In this document: positions 10,043 through 18,580 of the stretch, piece by piece
Numbering within the stretch: the first letter of the stretch is position 1
How the letters are laid out: each line of letters opens with the position of its first letter
DNA from: an uncultured Microbulbifer sp.
Lineage (GTDB): Bacteria; Pseudomonadota; Gammaproteobacteria; Pseudomonadales; Cellvibrionaceae
NCBI RefSeq assembly: GCF_947504145.1
Contig: NZ_CANNGQ010000001.1
Location: 372,001 to 436,000 of the forward strand
DNA: 64,000 bases
Reading direction: 5' to 3'
Position numbers and translations under genes: made by a program
The notes under the pieces: generated by a model
Databases searched by the model: none
What the model was told of the DNA's origin: nothing
Seen by the model: only the letters and a program-made list of their open reading frames with translations

Positions 10043-10443
10043 CTTCGCCAGAAGATACGACCCCGCCAAACGCGGCGGAAAAAAGACAAAAGGCCGAGCG
10101 CGACCTGATCGACAGCGCGCGCGAGGCGATGCTCCGCCGCGATCAGTCACTGGATGGGGAGACCCTGTCGCAGCTGCGCCGTGCCCGCTCTGCCGCACTG
10201 GACAGCAAGCCGGGTACCGGCCGGATGACACCCTGGTTCACTGCGGGATTGGCGGGCACCGCTGGCGTAGTGGTCACCCTCGCGGTGCTTGTGTGGCCCG
10301 GCGGCGATACGCAGCAGGCGCAACCGGTAGACCTGTTTGCCGATGCATGGATTCTCGATGAAGAAGCGGAACTGGAGTTGATCGAAGACGTGGAGTTTTA
10401 CCAGTGGCTTGCAGAGGAGGGGTCGGATGGCCATTCATCCTGA
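10039..10443 (+). CDS. DUF3619-type single-pass protein, candidate anti-sigma factor
   Basis: A 134-residue protein with a charged cytoplasmic N-terminal part (1-65), one membrane helix (about 68-88, AGLAGTAGVVVTLAVLVW) and an acidic C-terminal tail, FADAWILDEEAELELIEDVEFYQWL. The size, topology and coupling to an ECF sigma gene fit DUF3619, which is commonly found between a sigma factor and a DUF3106 gene. A role as membrane anti-sigma factor is inferred from topology and synteny; no zinc-finger motif (HxxxCxxC) is present. ATG overlaps the sigma stop by four bases. Confidence 0.7.
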   Translation: MTSPEDTTPPNAAEKRQKAERDLIDSAREAMLRRDQSLDGETLSQLRRARSAALDSKPGTGRMTPWFTAGLAGTAGVVVTLAVLVWPGGDTQQAQPVDLFADAWILDEEAELELIEDVEFYQWLAEEGSDGHSS

Positions 10444-10696
10444 CCGGCAAAGGGGGAGTGCGAGCGTTCTGTCACTGACGGTGCTGGTGTGGATGTTGCT
10501 GGTATTGCCTGCAGCATTGGCAGACGAACCATTGGACGAAGACTTTTTATTGTTTCTGTCGGATTGGACGGATGAGAGCGGGGAGTTTGTCGCTCCCAGT
10601 GAAGTCGGCGACTCGTGGACAGAAGACGTACTCCCACAGCAACCTGAAGTGGTTGAGCGGGAAGAGCACAGTGAAGAAGGGGAGCAAGATGAGTGA
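10427..10696 (+). CDS. Small acidic exported protein (unknown)
   Basis: An 89-residue protein with a signal peptide (hydrophobic SVLSLTVLVWMLLVLPAALA, cleavage after ALA) and a very acidic mature part of about 55 residues: EPLDEDFLLFLSDWTD near its start and a Glu-rich tail. GAGGAGG sits 7 nt upstream of ATG 10427, which decides the start. It overlaps the end of the DUF3619 gene by 17 bp and the start of the DUF3106 gene by 8 bp, so it is embedded in the sigma operon. Its strong negative charge complements the very basic DUF3106 protein next to it, which could mean binding, but that is a guess. Confidence 0.72.
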   Translation: MAIHPDRQRGSASVLSLTVLVWMLLVLPAALADEPLDEDFLLFLSDWTDESGEFVAPSEVGDSWTEDVLPQQPEVVEREEHSEEGEQDE

Positions 10697-11216
10697 TGCC
10701 ACAGCAAAACCCTCTGTTCGATTCTCCGGTAAGCGGCGAGCGATACAGGGGCGGGGCAGGCTTTTTGCGTTGTTGATGCTGGTGTTCGCTTCGCTTGCCA
10801 GTGCAGCTTTGGCAGACGAGGTGGCCTGGCTGGATTTGAGTGCTAGCGAGCGCCAGCTACTGCAGCGATTTGAAGGCCGCTGGGACCAATTTACGCCGGA
10901 GCAGCGTGCACGTCTGCGCCAGGGAGCGGATCGCTGGGCGGGAATGACGCCGGAACAGCGCCAGCGGGCGCGTCAGGAATTCGGCAAGTGGAAGCGCCTC
11001 AGTCCTGAGCGGCGGGAGGTGCTGCGCGAATCCTACGATCGTTTCAAAGCCTTGCCGCCAGAGCAGCGTCAGAAAATTCGTGAGGCGCGCCAGCGGTTCC
11101 AGCAACTGCCTCCTGAGCGCCAGCGACGCCTGCGGGAACGCTGGCGGAAGATGAGCCCGGAGCAGCGCCAGCGCTTCAAGCAGCGGTTGCGCGAGCGCGG
11201 CGGGCTCTCAGATTGA
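10689..11216 (+). CDS. DUF3106 exported basic repeat protein
   Basis: A 175-residue exported protein. After a signal peptide (LFALLMLVFASLASAALA) it contains six or seven imperfect repeats of about 22 residues, each with a core such as MTPEQRQRARQEF, LSPERREVLRES, LPPEQRQKIREA or MSPEQRQRFKQRL. This PEQR pattern defines DUF3106 and predicts short helical hairpins rich in Arg and Gln. AAGGGGAGC precedes ATG 10689, which lies inside the end of the acidic-protein gene (ATGAGTGA overlap). The family resembles periplasmic stress sensors of the CpxP/Spy type in its helical Gln/Arg character, but I see no LTxxQ motif, so function remains open. Confidence 0.8.
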   Translation: MSDATAKPSVRFSGKRRAIQGRGRLFALLMLVFASLASAALADEVAWLDLSASERQLLQRFEGRWDQFTPEQRARLRQGADRWAGMTPEQRQRARQEFGKWKRLSPERREVLRESYDRFKALPPEQRQKIREARQRFQQLPPERQRRLRERWRKMSPEQRQRFKQRLRERGGLSD

Positions 11217-11402
11217 CCGACACCCGAACAAAACACCTCGGCGGTCGCATTTGTTCGCGGAGTTCAGCAAAGATTCAGCCAGCCGGCCTTAAAGTGCTCC
11301 CATCGGCCGGAAAGGTCGGCAAACAGGCGTCTGGCTCCGGACTTTATGTGTCGGTGCAGTCACAAGAAGACGCTGGATTCCGGGTCTCAGGGAGCACTGA
11401 AC

Positions 11403-11987
11403 ATGGTCAAGATTCAAAAATTCTTCCAGCAACTGGCGTTTGCCAGCCTCACCGCCAGCCTGGTGGGCGTCAGCGCGCAGTCCTCTGCCGGTGAGAGTGG
11501 CTATTACGAAGGCCATGATGGCTACGACTATGCCATCGTTACCGGCGTTACCCCTGTCTACAACGATATCCAGATTGTCGAGCCTCGCACCCAGTGCTGG
11601 GATCAGACCGTGACTTACCAGCAACCCTCTCCCGCAGGCGCGATCATCGGCGGTCTTATCGGCGCTGCTGTGGGGCGCGATGCTGCCCGTGGCCATCGCC
11701 ATGGCCGCGGCCGTCACCGTCACTACCACCGAGGCAACAAGGGCGCGGGTATGGTGGCCGGCGCCGCCGTGGGCGCGATGATCGGTGGTGCCGTCAGTCG
11801 GCACAATGCACCGGTGCAATATGGCACCCAGCAACGGTGCCAGGTGGTGGAAGAAGTCAGTACCCGTCGGGAACTGGTAGGATATGACGTAAACTACCGC
11901 TATAACGGTCAGGAATATCTGATTCGCACAGACCAGCATCCCGGGGATAGAATTCGGGTTCGCGTAGACGTTACGCCGGTCCTGTAA
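11403..11987 (+). CDS. Glycine-zipper 2TM domain exported protein
   Basis: A 194-residue exported protein. A signal peptide (cleavage near SSAGES) is followed by a Cys-containing segment (RTQCWDQTV) and two glycine zippers, AGAIIGGLIGAAVGR and AGMVAGAAVGAMIGGAVS, separated by a His/Arg-rich linker (residues about 99-116). A Cys-containing C-terminal part ends in a short beta-like RIRVRVDVTPVL. Glycine-zipper 2TM proteins are outer-membrane or periplasmic proteins often induced by envelope stress. GGGAG precedes ATG 11403. The His-rich linker could bind metal, which is conjecture. Confidence 0.78.
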   Translation: MVKIQKFFQQLAFASLTASLVGVSAQSSAGESGYYEGHDGYDYAIVTGVTPVYNDIQIVEPRTQCWDQTVTYQQPSPAGAIIGGLIGAAVGRDAARGHRHGRGRHRHYHRGNKGAGMVAGAAVGAMIGGAVSRHNAPVQYGTQQRCQVVEEVSTRRELVGYDVNYRYNGQEYLIRTDQHPGDRIRVRVDVTPVL

Positions 11988-12042
11988 TCGAGCCCGATAA
12001 ATTGGCCCCGACCGGCGCATTGAGAACAACAGGAGCTGCATT

Positions 12043-12393
12043 GTGAAACTTCCCGCTATTCGAACGGCTGTGATGCTACTGGTGATTGGCCTGTGCGCCG
12101 CGCTGATCGCCTCACCGCTTCATGCGGGACAGCGAGATTTGCGCAGTGAGCCCGTTCAGCGCGGCCCCGGCCACCTCAACATAAAGCCCCTCGCCAGTAT
12201 TCGCGTGCAGAATCGAGGCATTTCCCGGGACCAGGCGGCATCCATCGTGAAGAAGCGCTACGGCGGCAAAATTCTTGCCATCAGCGAAGTGCAGCGCAAC
12301 GGCCGCGCCATGTATCGGGTCAAGGGACTTTCGGATAAAAGTCAGGTCTATGTGGTGTTCGTGGATAAACAGAGTGGGCGCATCTCCCGCTGA
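12043..12393 (+). CDS. PepSY-domain exported protein
   Basis: A 116-residue exported protein with a signal peptide (cleavage near LHAGQ) and one PepSY-like domain: ISRDQAASIVKKRYGGKILAI, then YRVKGLSDKSQVYVVFVDKQSGRI. PepSY domains are thought to inhibit or modulate proteases and are often placed just before two-component systems. Here the response regulator starts 36 bp downstream on the same strand. GTG 12043 is the start, supported by AGGAG 7 nt upstream. It may be the periplasmic accessory or a target of the two-component system that follows. Confidence 0.8.
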   Translation: MKLPAIRTAVMLLVIGLCAALIASPLHAGQRDLRSEPVQRGPGHLNIKPLASIRVQNRGISRDQAASIVKKRYGGKILAISEVQRNGRAMYRVKGLSDKSQVYVVFVDKQSGRISR

Positions 12394-12429
12394 TAAGACC
12401 ACCGATAGACAACAAGCAGAGGAATTTTT

Positions 12430-13107
12430 ATGCGCGCACTGCTGGTGGAAGACGAGTACGCCCTGCGAGAACAGCTGGCGTCATCCCTGCGCAAAGCAGG
12501 TTACACCGTAGATGAAGCCCCCGATGGTGAAGAGGCGCTATATCTCGGCCGTGAATTTCCCTACGACGTGGCGGTGATGGACCTGGGCCTGCCGAAAGTG
12601 GACGGTATCCAGGTGATCGAAACCCTGCGCAAGGAATCCCGCCATTTTCCCATTCTGATTCTGACTGCGCGCGGCCACTGGCAGGAGCGAGTGCGCGGAC
12701 TGGAAGCCGGTGGCGACGACTACCTGACCAAACCCTTCCACACTGAAGAATTACTGGCGCGACTGAATGCGCTGGTGCGACGCTCTGCTGGTTTCTCATC
12801 CCCGACCATCAATGCCGGTCCGATTGAACTGGATACCAGCGCTCAACGGGTCAAGGTGTCCGGCAGTGAGCTGGAACTCACATCGTTCGAATACAAGGTG
12901 CTCGAATACCTGATGTTGCATCCGGATGAGGTGGTATCAAAAACTACCCTCACCGAACATATCTACGAGCAGGACTGTGACCGCGACAGCAATGTGATCG
13001 AGGTGTTTATCGGCCGCCTGCGCAAAAAAATTGATGCCGCCGGCGGGGTAAAACCCATCGAGACGTTGCGCGGACGCGGGTATCGATTCAGCGCCGCGGC
13101 GGGGTGA
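12430..13107 (+). CDS. OmpR/PhoP-family response regulator
   Basis: A 225-residue two-domain regulator. The receiver domain has acidic residues at 7-9 (VEDE), phospho-acceptor Asp51 in VMDLGLPKVDG, Thr in LILTARG and Lys in YLTKPF. The C-terminal winged-helix DNA-binding domain is visible in LTSFEYKVLEYLMLHPDEV and VFIGRLRKKID with GRGYRF at the end. It shares GTGA with the sensor-kinase start, so the pair is translationally coupled. It resembles PhoP/ColR-type regulators, which commonly answer to cations or envelope signals. Targets are unknown; the PepSY gene upstream is a likely co-transcribed partner. Confidence 0.92.
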   Translation: MRALLVEDEYALREQLASSLRKAGYTVDEAPDGEEALYLGREFPYDVAVMDLGLPKVDGIQVIETLRKESRHFPILILTARGHWQERVRGLEAGGDDYLTKPFHTEELLARLNALVRRSAGFSSPTINAGPIELDTSAQRVKVSGSELELTSFEYKVLEYLMLHPDEVVSKTTLTEHIYEQDCDRDSNVIEVFIGRLRKKIDAAGGVKPIETLRGRGYRFSAAAG

Positions 13108-14528
13108 CGGTGCCACAGCGGGGTATTAAAGTGCCACAGCGGGTTGATAAAGCGCTGAGGCGCTGGTGGCACTCCCTAACCGGTCGCCTTTCCCTGATGG
13201 CCACTCTGGTACTACTGGTTTTTCTGGCGCTGCTGTCAGGGGTTCTGGAGCGCGCTTACCGCACCTCCTTGGATGAGGCCAAAGCGCGAGAACTGCAGCT
13301 GCATGTGTACACACTGCTGGCGGTCGCCGAGCAAGATGGCGACGGCCTCCAGTTGCCACTGAATCTCCCCGAACCGCGCTTCAATCAGCCGGACTCCGGC
13401 CTGATCGGTGCGGTGATGGATGCCCGCGGGCGTGTTATCTGGCGTTCGCAGTCCGCATTGAGCCTCCCCAACTTTTCCGCATTACCACTGCCTTTACCGC
13501 TGCGCCAGGGGCAGGAGGTCTATGCGGAAGTCCAGTTGCCCGACCTGGCTACTCCCTACAGCAGCTTCCGCCAGGGCATCGCCTGGGGGCTGGATAACGA
13601 GCGGCAATTCACGTTCGTCACACTGGAAGATGCCGGGCCGCTCTACGCGCAGGTGAAGCAGTTCAGTGGCACCCTCTGGCGCTGGCTGGGCATCGGTTCG
13701 CTGGCGCTTATCGTGGTGCAATTATTGGTGTTGCGCTGGGGGCTGGCGCCGCTGCGTGGGGTGACCCGCGCGCTCAAGCAGATGCAACAGGGGGGCACGG
13801 ACACCTTGCAGGGAAATTTCCCGCGGGAGCTGGTGCCGCTTACCGACAATCTCAACCTGTTGATTGAAAACGAGCGCCGCCAGCGTGAGAAAACCCGTCA
13901 CACCCTGGGGGATCTCGCCCATAGCCTGAAAACGCCGCTCGCGGTATTGAAGGGACTGGACGTGGAGCGAGAACCCGACGCAGCCAGGGCCGCACTGGCG
14001 GAGCAGGTGCAGCGCATGGATAGTATTATCAGCTATCAACTGAAACGGGCGGTGACGAGTTCGCCCAAATCCATTCTGCGTGGCGTCAAGGTGCAGCCTC
14101 TGGTAGAAAAAATTCTCACGGCACTGGATAAAGTCTACCGGGGTAAATCGGTGGATGCCGAATTGCTGTGTGAGGATTCGGTGTTGTTTTACGGGGATGA
14201 GGGTGACCTGATGGAAATGCTCGGCAACCTGCTGGACAACGGCTACAAATACGGCGCCGGCAAGTTGCTGGTGAAAGTTACCAATACCTCAGATCAACGC
14301 GGGTTGGAAATTCTGGTGTCCGACAATGGCCCGGGGCTCAGTGAAGCCCAGTGGCGCAACGTGGTTCAGCGTGGCGTGCGTGCGGATCAGCAGCAACAAG
14401 GGCAGGGCATCGGTCTCGCGGTGGTGGTGGATATCGTGGAGAGTTACCACGGTGAAATCGGCATAGTGCCGCCTGCTGCGCGCGGTGAAGAAGACCTGGG
14501 TGGGCTCACCCTGCAAATCCTGCTTTGA
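13104..14528 (+). CDS. Sensor histidine kinase (PhoQ-like)
   Basis: A 474-residue membrane kinase. TM1 is at about 29-48, a periplasmic sensor domain at 49-192 and TM2 at about 194-212, then HAMP. The HisKA motif LGDLAHSLKTPLAVLKGL contains His273. The ATPase domain shows NLLDNGYKYG, DNGPGLSE and GIGLAVVVDIVE boxes. The start is ambiguous: GTG 13104 overlaps the regulator stop (GTGA), and GTG codons also open each copy of a 21-bp tandem duplication (13110 and 13131). The ligand is unknown; the acidic character of the sensor domain is modest. Confidence 0.9.
   Translation: MTVPQRGIKVPQRVDKALRRWWHSLTGRLSLMATLVLLVFLALLSGVLERAYRTSLDEAKARELQLHVYTLLAVAEQDGDGLQLPLNLPEPRFNQPDSGLIGAVMDARGRVIWRSQSALSLPNFSALPLPLPLRQGQEVYAEVQLPDLATPYSSFRQGIAWGLDNERQFTFVTLEDAGPLYAQVKQFSGTLWRWLGIGSLALIVVQLLVLRWGLAPLRGVTRALKQMQQGGTDTLQGNFPRELVPLTDNLNLLIENERRQREKTRHTLGDLAHSLKTPLAVLKGLDVEREPDAARAALAEQVQRMDSIISYQLKRAVTSSPKSILRGVKVQPLVEKILTALDKVYRGKSVDAELLCEDSVLFYGDEGDLMEMLGNLLDNGYKYGAGKLLVKVTNTSDQRGLEILVSDNGPGLSEAQWRNVVQRGVRADQQQQGQGIGLAVVVDIVESYHGEIGIVPPAARGEEDLGGLTLQILL
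13110..13151 (+). repeat. 21-bp tandem duplication at the kinase 5' end
   Basis: Two adjacent 21-nt units (13110-13130 and 13131-13151) begin identically with GTGCCACAGCGGG and differ at a few later bases. In frame they encode VPQRGIK and VPQRVDK. Each unit brings its own potential GTG start. Confidence 0.85.
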
Positions 14529-14572
14529 TTTGCACCGAATAATAACGATCGACAGATAAAAAAGGACTTGCG

Positions 14573-15415
14573 ATGTACAAACCGTCAATGCTGAAACGTT
14601 GTTTTACCGCAATCTGTTTCTCCCCAGTTTTACTCGCTGGCGCCACCGAGGCAGCCGGCGATACTGAATCCCCCTGGCCGAACGGGGCAGAAGTGGCGGT
14701 GGTGCTCACTTACGACGACGCCCTCGACTCCCATCTGGATGTCGCTATTCCACAGCTGGATAAGCTGGAACTGCCGGGCACCTTTTACCTCAGTGGCGCA
14801 CGCCCCTCCATGCGTATACGGCTGGATGACTGGCGTCGGGCCGCAGAGCGTGGGCATGAGCTGGGCAATCACATGCTCTATCACCCGTGTCGCAAATCCG
14901 TCGCTAACCGCGGCTGGGTGAAGCCGTGGCAAGACCTGGACAACTACACCCTCGATCAGTTTGTGGAGGAGGCGAAAACGACCAACAGTATGCTGCAGGC
15001 CATTGACGGCGAAACGCAGCGGACGTTCGCTTATCCCTGTGGCGATATGCAGGCCGGTGGTAAAGATGTGGTACCTGCGCTGCAGGCGCTGGTGACCGGC
15101 GCGCGTCTGTTTTCTGCCGATGGCCAGCACAAAGTGGACAACCCGGATTTTTATCGGGTGGCGTCATTCGACGGCGCGGAAAAGAGCGGTGCGCAATTAA
15201 TTAGTGTGGCCGAAGCAGCGCGGGAAAATCACAGCCTGGTCAGCTTTATGTTTCACGGGGTGGGCGGTGATTACATCACCGTATCGGAAGATGCCCACCG
15301 GCAGCTGCTCGAATATCTCGCTGCCAATCCCGACCACTATTGGGTGGCCACCATGCGCGAAGCGGTGGCGCACCTGAAGGGGGTACAAGGGGGCGCCGGT
15401 TCTGGCTCTCGGTAA
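14573..15415 (+). CDS. Secreted polysaccharide deacetylase (NodB-like)
   Basis: A 280-residue exported protein with a signal peptide (cleavage near residue 28) and a NodB-type catalytic fold. The metal/catalytic motif is TYDDALDSH with Asp48 and Asp49, and the metal histidines are in GHELGNHMLYH (His95 and His100). Motif 3 resembles RTFAYPCGD, and a late FHGVGGDY carries the catalytic-side histidine. Such enzymes remove N- or O-acetyl groups from peptidoglycan, chitin oligomers or other glycans. It sits 44 bp after the sensor kinase, so it might be part of the same transcript. The substrate cannot be read from sequence. Confidence 0.85.
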   Translation: MYKPSMLKRCFTAICFSPVLLAGATEAAGDTESPWPNGAEVAVVLTYDDALDSHLDVAIPQLDKLELPGTFYLSGARPSMRIRLDDWRRAAERGHELGNHMLYHPCRKSVANRGWVKPWQDLDNYTLDQFVEEAKTTNSMLQAIDGETQRTFAYPCGDMQAGGKDVVPALQALVTGARLFSADGQHKVDNPDFYRVASFDGAEKSGAQLISVAEAARENHSLVSFMFHGVGGDYITVSEDAHRQLLEYLAANPDHYWVATMREAVAHLKGVQGGAGSGSR

Positions 15416-15426
15416 TATTTTTGCGA

Positions 15427-17253
15427 TTAGAACCAGTCACTCTGCATCTCGAAGGGGGTGCCATTGCCGGATTCCAGCAGCGCAATCTGCGGGGTGATTT
15501 CCGGTAATTCCCATTCGATGTAGTAGCGCGCTGCCTGCAGTTTACCGTGGTAAAAATTGGCCTCTTCTTCAGGCAGCGCTGCGTTATCGGCCAGTTTCAC
15601 TGTGGCGATGGCGGCCTGCCGCAGCCAAATCCAGCTCACCACCACGCGGCCAAACACATCCAGGTACAAGGTGGCGTTTGCCAGCCCGCGGTCCGGGTTC
15701 GCTGACATCTGCAACAGTAGATTTTCCGTCACACCATTCAATTGACTTAGCCCCGACCGCAATCCTTCTACCAGTGGCCGCAGCGCCGGGTCGCCGCTGC
15801 AGGCGGTGAGCGTCTGCTGAATTTCCTTCGCGAGAATCTGGTACCCGGCCATGCCTTTGGCGGGCACTTTGCGACCCAGTAAATCCAGCGCCTGAATACC
15901 TTCGGTACCTTCGTGGATCGGGTTCAGGCGGTTGTCGCGGTACAGCTGCTCTAGCGGGTACTCGCGAATATAGCCGGAGCCGCCGAGCACCTGGATCGCC
16001 AGCGCATTGGCCTTGAGACAGTATTTAGACGGCCAGGATTTTACGATGGGGGTGAGCAGGTCGAGCAGTTCCGACGCCTTTTCCCGCTCCACCGGAGTAT
16101 TCCCGCTGTGGGCGTCTTCGACCAGCGAGGAGGCGTAAAAACACAGGGCCAGCCCGCCCTCTGCGTAGCTTTTCTGCATCAGCAGCATGCGTCTTACGTC
16201 CGCGTGCTGGATGATGGGTAGCTGCCTGGATTGTGGGTCGCGGTTCGATGGAAGACGACCCTGCGGGCGCTCCTTCGCGTACTGCAGTGCGTGCTGGTAT
16301 CCACGGTAGCCGAGCACGGCGGCGCCGGTGCCGACACCGATGCGGGCTTCGTTCATCATCTGGAACATGTAGTGCAGGCCGCGGTGCGGCTCCCCCACCA
16401 GGTAACCAATGGCTCCACCGTCTTCACCAAAGCTGAGCACTGTGGAGGTGGTGTTGCGGTAACCCATTTTGTGCAACAGGCCGGCGAGCTTCACATCGTT
16501 GCGGGTGCTTGCCTGGCTGTCGTTCCCGGGAATGATTTTGGGTACCAGGAACAGGGAGATACCCTTGACCCCGGGCGGAGCATCCTTAATCCGCGCCAGT
16601 ACCATATGCACGATGTTTTCCGTGATCGACTGGTCGCCGCCGGAGATAAACATTTTCTGCCCGCGCAGCCGGTAGCTGCCATCTTCGGTCGGTGTTGCGG
16701 TGGTGCGGATATCTCCTAGTGCGGAACCCTGGTCCGGTTCTGTCAGTGCCATGGTGCCGGCATAGCGGCCATCCATCATGGGTGGCAGATAGCGTGCTTT
16801 GAGTTCGTCGCTGGCGTAACTGTGTACTAGGTTGGCGGCACCAAGCGTAAGGAATGGGTATGCGGCAGAGCCAACGTTGGCAGCGTTGATATAGGCCATG
16901 GCGCTGCGCAGGATGACTTCCGGCAGTTGCATGCCGCCTTCGTCGAAATCGTAGTGAGCGGCGAGAAATCCGGCTTCGGCAAAGGCATCCCAGGCGGCTT
17001 TGGTCTCGTCGATCAGGGTGACTTTTTCGCCGTCGAAGGTGGGCTCGTTGGTATCGCCTTTGGCGTAGTGATTGGCGAAGTAGTTGTCGGCAATGGTTTT
17101 GGCAGTATTGAGCGTCGCCTCAAACACTTCCCGGGAGTGTTCCCGGTAGCGGGGGCGTTGCAGTAGCGCCTCGGTATCCAGAAACTCGTACAGCAGGAAT
17201 TCGATATCCCGGTCTTTCAGAAACTGCTCACGCATGGCCTGACCCATCACCAT
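15427..17253 (-). CDS. Acyl-CoA dehydrogenase, long (about 600-residue) type
   Basis: An FAD enzyme of beta-oxidation, 608 residues, with the extra N- and C-terminal regions of the FadE-like long bacterial type. The flavin/substrate segment TMALTEPDQGSALGDIRT is at 167-183, and the catalytic Glu448 lies in NPIHEGTEGIQALDLLGRK. The substrate (probably medium or long acyl-CoA) is not predictable in detail. ATG 17253 is the outermost start; ATG codons at 17247 and 17235 are alternatives and no clear ribosome site separates them. It is convergent with the deacetylase gene (11 bp gap). A 12-bp inverted repeat lies upstream at 17318-17362. Confidence 0.9.
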   Translation of the reverse strand: MVMGQAMREQFLKDRDIEFLLYEFLDTEALLQRPRYREHSREVFEATLNTAKTIADNYFANHYAKGDTNEPTFDGEKVTLIDETKAAWDAFAEAGFLAAHYDFDEGGMQLPEVILRSAMAYINAANVGSAAYPFLTLGAANLVHSYASDELKARYLPPMMDGRYAGTMALTEPDQGSALGDIRTTATPTEDGSYRLRGQKMFISGGDQSITENIVHMVLARIKDAPPGVKGISLFLVPKIIPGNDSQASTRNDVKLAGLLHKMGYRNTTSTVLSFGEDGGAIGYLVGEPHRGLHYMFQMMNEARIGVGTGAAVLGYRGYQHALQYAKERPQGRLPSNRDPQSRQLPIIQHADVRRMLLMQKSYAEGGLALCFYASSLVEDAHSGNTPVEREKASELLDLLTPIVKSWPSKYCLKANALAIQVLGGSGYIREYPLEQLYRDNRLNPIHEGTEGIQALDLLGRKVPAKGMAGYQILAKEIQQTLTACSGDPALRPLVEGLRSGLSQLNGVTENLLLQMSANPDRGLANATLYLDVFGRVVVSWIWLRQAAIATVKLADNAALPEEEANFYHGKLQAARYYIEWELPEITPQIALLESGNGTPFEMQSDWF

Positions 17254-17317
17254 CTTTTATTGTCGATCTGGTCAGGGTAGGGAGTGGCTGCGGTGCCGGC
17301 AATGACATTTCAGGTAA

Positions 17318-17362
17318 TGGCTGCTGGCAATAGTCGTTTTATGGAGCTGCTGCCAGCAGCCA
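17318..17362. repeat. Perfect 12-bp inverted repeat upstream of the acyl-CoA dehydrogenase
   Basis: TGGCTGCTGGCA (17318-17329) and TGCCAGCAGCCA (17351-17362) are exact reverse complements around a 21-bp spacer. It lies between the glycosyltransferase stop (17396) and the dehydrogenase start (17253). No T tract follows, so it is more likely a binding site or mRNA hairpin than an intrinsic terminator. Confidence 0.8.
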
Positions 17363-17395
17363 CTGGCGTGAACGGTAAGTCGGCAAAGGTCGAGA

Positions 17396-18532
17396 TCAGG
17401 TGCTCTCGCTGCCCTTGATCTCCTGAACGGAGTCGCTGTCCGCCATTTCATCTATGGCTTGTGCGGGCTCGGCCGGCGGCTGTGCGGCAGTCTGACCGGG
17501 GGTGACACCCTCCCACAGGCGGGTGGAGAGTTGCTGGGCACTGTCTTTGCGCCCCTCCGCAATCCAGCCGACGATGGCGCCGGCCACATCTGGCCAGGTA
17601 ATACGCACCCCTTTCGGATGCTCTTGCAGCCAGCGGCCAACGGTAATGGCATCGATATGATCCACCACCTTGGCCAGCTGCAGCTCCTTCAGGGCCAGTG
17701 CGTTGGCTTCCTGCTCGAACTGGCCCTTTAGCGGGCGGGTCAGGATCGGTTTGCCCAAGGTGAGGGTTTCCGCGATCAGCTCGAAACCACTGTTGCAGAT
17801 GACCGCTTTCGCGCTGGCTACATCGCCCCGAAAGCCTTCCACGGACGGGGCTTTGAGGGTGATGTTGTCGGCTTTGGGCAGGTCCGTGGGTAGGCCATAC
17901 ACGGTGAACTTCTGTGGCAGCTGTGCCAGCTGCTGCAGCAGGGGGCCGTGATTTTCGAACGGCAGGTACACCAGTACGTGGTCCTGCTCTTCGCCGTTAT
18001 TGGGCGCCGCTTCTTCATGGGCCTGCGCGATGGGGGGCAGAATGGGGTGGCCGAAGTGATACCAGTGCATGCCCAGGCTGACCTGTGCCGGGGCGAACAT
18101 TTTCATGATTGCGCGCGCAGTCCAGCCGAATGCCGGGGCGGGAATGGAAAAGTTGAACGCGTACTGGTGGCCGAGCCCGAGGCTCGGGCACTTGCGTTTT
18201 TTTGCGGCCCAGGCGGTCACCGGTTCGAAATCACTGATCACCAGGTCGAAGTCCTGTACCGGCAACTCGCGGATATCTCTCAGCAGTAGTGGCAGGTTCA
18301 GCTGCTGGGCGGTGGCGATCTGATCGATCTTCCCTTCTTTGTGCACGAAGGTCAGGCCCTCGCGACACCAGTAATCGCCGAAGGCTTCCATGGCGAAGAA
18401 TTTTTCCGGCGGGCGGCCGCTGAACAACCATTGGACTTCCAGTTCCGGGAACTGGCGAAATGCCTCTGCCATCGCCCGTGCGCGGGATAAGTGGCCGTTG
18501 CCGGTGCCTTGAACGCCGTAAAGTATTTTCAA
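17396..18532 (-). CDS. MJ1255/VC2487-family glycosyltransferase
   Basis: A 378-residue GT-B-fold protein that opens with MKILYGVQGTGNGHLSRARA, the sugar-acceptor loop typical of the MJ1255/VC2487 group (related to UDP-GlcNAc transferases of the MurG type). The C-terminal donor half has ICNSGFELIAETLTLGKPIL and GQFEQEANA, which resemble the nucleotide-sugar loop. The last 40 residues are a Pro/Ala/acidic tail without obvious fold. The start is TTG 18532 with GGAGAAG just upstream; an ATG start is not available nearby. It follows a PAP2 phosphatase gene on the same strand (48 bp), so the pair may act on a lipid-linked glycan. Substrates are unknown. Confidence 0.82.
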   Translation of the reverse strand: MKILYGVQGTGNGHLSRARAMAEAFRQFPELEVQWLFSGRPPEKFFAMEAFGDYWCREGLTFVHKEGKIDQIATAQQLNLPLLLRDIRELPVQDFDLVISDFEPVTAWAAKKRKCPSLGLGHQYAFNFSIPAPAFGWTARAIMKMFAPAQVSLGMHWYHFGHPILPPIAQAHEEAAPNNGEEQDHVLVYLPFENHGPLLQQLAQLPQKFTVYGLPTDLPKADNITLKAPSVEGFRGDVASAKAVICNSGFELIAETLTLGKPILTRPLKGQFEQEANALALKELQLAKVVDHIDAITVGRWLQEHPKGVRITWPDVAGAIVGWIAEGRKDSAQQLSTRLWEGVTPGQTAAQPPAEPAQAIDEMADSDSVQEIKGSEST

Positions 18533-18580
18533 GATGCTTCTCCGATTGAGCAGACGGGTGTGTTTGCGACTTGTGAGCAG

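Noticed and set aside
10572..10688. An upstream extension of the DUF3106 gene
   Set aside because: It would overlap most of the acidic-protein gene and lacks a signal peptide; ATG 10689 has both a ribosome site and a signal peptide.
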